Shown: in pieces, positions 22,468 through 23,785 of the stretch | Numbering within the stretch: position 1 is the stretch's first letter | Layout: the number at the start of each line of letters is the position of its first letter | Source of the DNA: CAYVFC01 sp964450715 | GTDB lineage: Bacteria > Myxococcota_A > Polyangia > Polyangiales > JAFGIB01 | Direction: 5' to 3' | Assembly (NCBI GenBank): GCA_964450715.1 | Contig: CAYVFC010000126.1 | Coordinates: forward strand, 1-23,785 | DNA: 23,785 nt | The notes under the pieces: generated by a model | Database searches by the model: none | Seen by the model: only the letters and a program-made list of their open reading frames with translations | What the model was told of the DNA's origin: nothing | Made by a program: the position numbers and the translations under genes

Positions 22468-23700
22468 TCAGTTGCACCCGATCCGTTCCGTGCTCACCAC
22501 CACGTCGTCGAACCATACCCGGTTGCTGTGACCGCCGGCGTCTTCGCTGGTGACGTAGTGCTGTACCCGGATCCGGTTGAGGGCGAGCGTCGGGCTGGTG
22601 CGCCACATCATCCCGTCCTGCTGGTGTACGAGCTCGTCGTCCAGGTAGTAGGCCATGCTTCCGTCGTGCTCTCCGGGCGTGTTGGCCCGCATGGTCATTT
22701 CTAAACAGAACCAGCGGCTGACGGGAAAGGCCACCGGCGGGTCAGGCTCGAAGTGATTGCCCCAGCAGCACTGCGGTTGATCTTCGCAGGTGGGCAATCC
22801 CTTGTCGGCGCACTCGTTACAGATGCTGGTCACGTCCGCGTAGCGTTCGCATCTGGTATCGCAGCTCATCTCCGGGAAATAGGTGTAGAAGAAGCTCTCG
22901 TGGCTGTCCTGGCGGAAGTCGACGGTCGTTCCCATGTGAAGCTCGCCGTTCGGCAAGCATCCGGCCGTACCGTGGTACCAGAAGTCGTCCGGCTGCGAGC
23001 CGCCGATATTGAGGAAGTGGTGCACGTACCGGTGGTCGTCGGCGAAGCGCACCCAGGCGCGGAAGTAGAGCTGTTCGAAGCTGCGCAGGAAGCAGTTGAC
23101 CTCCTGTGATCCGTCGCAGGCCCGCCAGTCGACGCTCGCACCCTGATAGCCCGAACCGGCGGCGGCCGGCATGTACAGCGCCCAGCTTCCGCCGTGCGGT
23201 TGTTCGGCCGACAGGGTCACTCGATCGCGATCATCGATCCCTGAGCCCTGAATGAAGTCCGATTCGACAAGCCAGTCGTCGAAAACCCCGTCGCCGGCTT
23301 CGAAATCCTCGCACAGCAGCCAGTCGGGATGGGGATTGTTGCAGGAAAACGCGGCGGCAGCCGAGTCGATCCGCCCGGCATCACCCGCTTTGCTTCCGGC
23401 CGTCGCGCCCTCCGCGGCCGCGTCTACGAGCAAGCCCGCCGCGCCCGCTGCTCCAGCAGCCGAACCGTCCGCGCCGTAAGCGCCGCCGGCGCCGGCAACC
23501 GACCTACCGCCGTCGCCAGCGTCTTCCGCGCCGCCGCCGTCGGATACCGTAAGCCCGCTGCCGACCGGGTCGTTCTGGCATCCGCAGATCGACCACGTAT
23601 AGAAAGCAACCGCGGCGAAAACCATCGCCATCGACCGCAAGGCGGTGCCGGCTCCTCTCGCCGCCGTGCCGCGCGATCGTTCGCTCACGCCTCTGGCCAT
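22468..23700 (-). CDS. Lipoprotein with polysaccharide-lyase-like jelly-roll domain
   Basis: 410 aa from the ATG at 23700, which has GAGAGG five bases upstream; the in-frame GTG at 23706 sits too close to that site. A basic N-region of about 22 residues, a hydrophobic stretch and ICGC give lipidated Cys41. Residues about 45-120 are a low-complexity Gly/Ala/Asp linker. The rest reads as a concanavalin-type beta-sandwich as in polysaccharide-lyase-like and heparin-lyase-like proteins: LLCEDFEAGD, GSWALYMP, LYFRAWVRFADDHRYVHHFLNIGG, WFCLEMTMRANTPG, GSMAYYLDDELVHQQDG and NRVWFDDVVVS. Two clustered Cys regions (CDTRCERY to QCCW) probably form disulfides. Carbohydrate binding or cleavage is plausible, but no catalytic residues can be assigned. 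It converges on the thioredoxin gene and is transcribed separately. Confidence 0.75.
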   Translation of the reverse strand: MARGVSERSRGTAARGAGTALRSMAMVFAAVAFYTWSICGCQNDPVGSGLTVSDGGGAEDAGDGGRSVAGAGGAYGADGSAAGAAGAAGLLVDAAAEGATAGSKAGDAGRIDSAAAAFSCNNPHPDWLLCEDFEAGDGVFDDWLVESDFIQGSGIDDRDRVTLSAEQPHGGSWALYMPAAAGSGYQGASVDWRACDGSQEVNCFLRSFEQLYFRAWVRFADDHRYVHHFLNIGGSQPDDFWYHGTAGCLPNGELHMGTTVDFRQDSHESFFYTYFPEMSCDTRCERYADVTSICNECADKGLPTCEDQPQCCWGNHFEPDPPVAFPVSRWFCLEMTMRANTPGEHDGSMAYYLDDELVHQQDGMMWRTSPTLALNRIRVQHYVTSEDAGGHSNRVWFDDVVVSTERIGCN

Positions 23701-23706
23701 GACCAC

Positions 23707-23785
23707 CTCTCCCTCGTTTCTAGGAACGTATCATAGGTGATCACTTTATACGGCCCCGTTTACTGGCAGAAGGCCGAAAGCAAGC
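23707..23785 (-). promoter_or_regulatory. Upstream region of the jelly-roll lipoprotein gene
   Basis: On the minus strand this AT-richer stretch holds TATGAT, a plausible -10 element, about 30 bases before the start codon. GTGATCAC, a perfect 8-bp palindrome (23737-23744), lies just upstream of it. No good -35 hexamer is present at the right spacing. Promoter assignment is tentative. Confidence 0.3.

Overview
This GC-rich window looks like a chromosomal piece from a deltaproteobacterial-type predator or saprophyte, most likely Myxococcota. That assignment is inferred from the style of the genes: lipoproteins with Asp-Ala-Gly-rich linkers straight after the lipidated cysteine, cysteine-rich surface modules, a Sec-exported SpvB/Rhs giant, and dense coding with long spurious reverse-strand ORFs. 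No rRNA, tRNA, CRISPR array or transposase gene was seen.

Layout. (1) 2-1354: 3'-part of an AAA/DUF234-type ATPase with a C-terminal PD-(D/E)xK-like region, cut by the left edge. (2) 1361-1448: an 88-bp REPIN/MITE-like element with perfect 22-bp inverted arms, lying between convergent genes. (3) 1479-2228, minus: exported, probably beta-barrel protein. (4) 2229-2573: divergent intergenic region with a perfect 14-bp palindrome and an AT-rich promoter zone. (5) 2574-8657: 2027-residue secreted SpvB / FG-GAP / TcdB-middle / Rhs protein, equivalent to a fused TcB-TcC, carrying an AT-rich HExxH metallopeptidase payload after the DPSGL junction. (6) 8746-9222, 9311-15250 and 15279-17930: three lipoproteins on the same strand that share one cysteine-rich module. 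The middle one, 1979 aa, has a C-terminal third that reads like the pore-forming and TcB-binding part of a Tc toxin TcA subunit. (7) 17991-18803 and 18919-19746: two paralogous signal-anchored, tail-fibre-like proteins, separated by a short repeat remnant. (8) 19840-21807: Uup-type ABC-F ATPase. (9) 21894-22340: thioredoxin-fold protein. (10) 22468-23700, minus: lipoprotein with a polysaccharide-lyase-like jelly-roll.

The most interesting hypothesis is that 2574-17930 encodes a Sec-exported, outer-membrane-anchored Tc-like toxin. The TcB-TcC-like cocoon would hold the metallopeptidase, the TcA-like subunit would be a lipoprotein, and two further module-sharing lipoproteins would be accessories. 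No immunity gene follows the toxin domain, which would fit a payload aimed at eukaryotic prey rather than at kin. The SpvB/Rhs and metallopeptidase calls are strong. The TcA relationship rests on pattern alignment by eye and needs a profile search.
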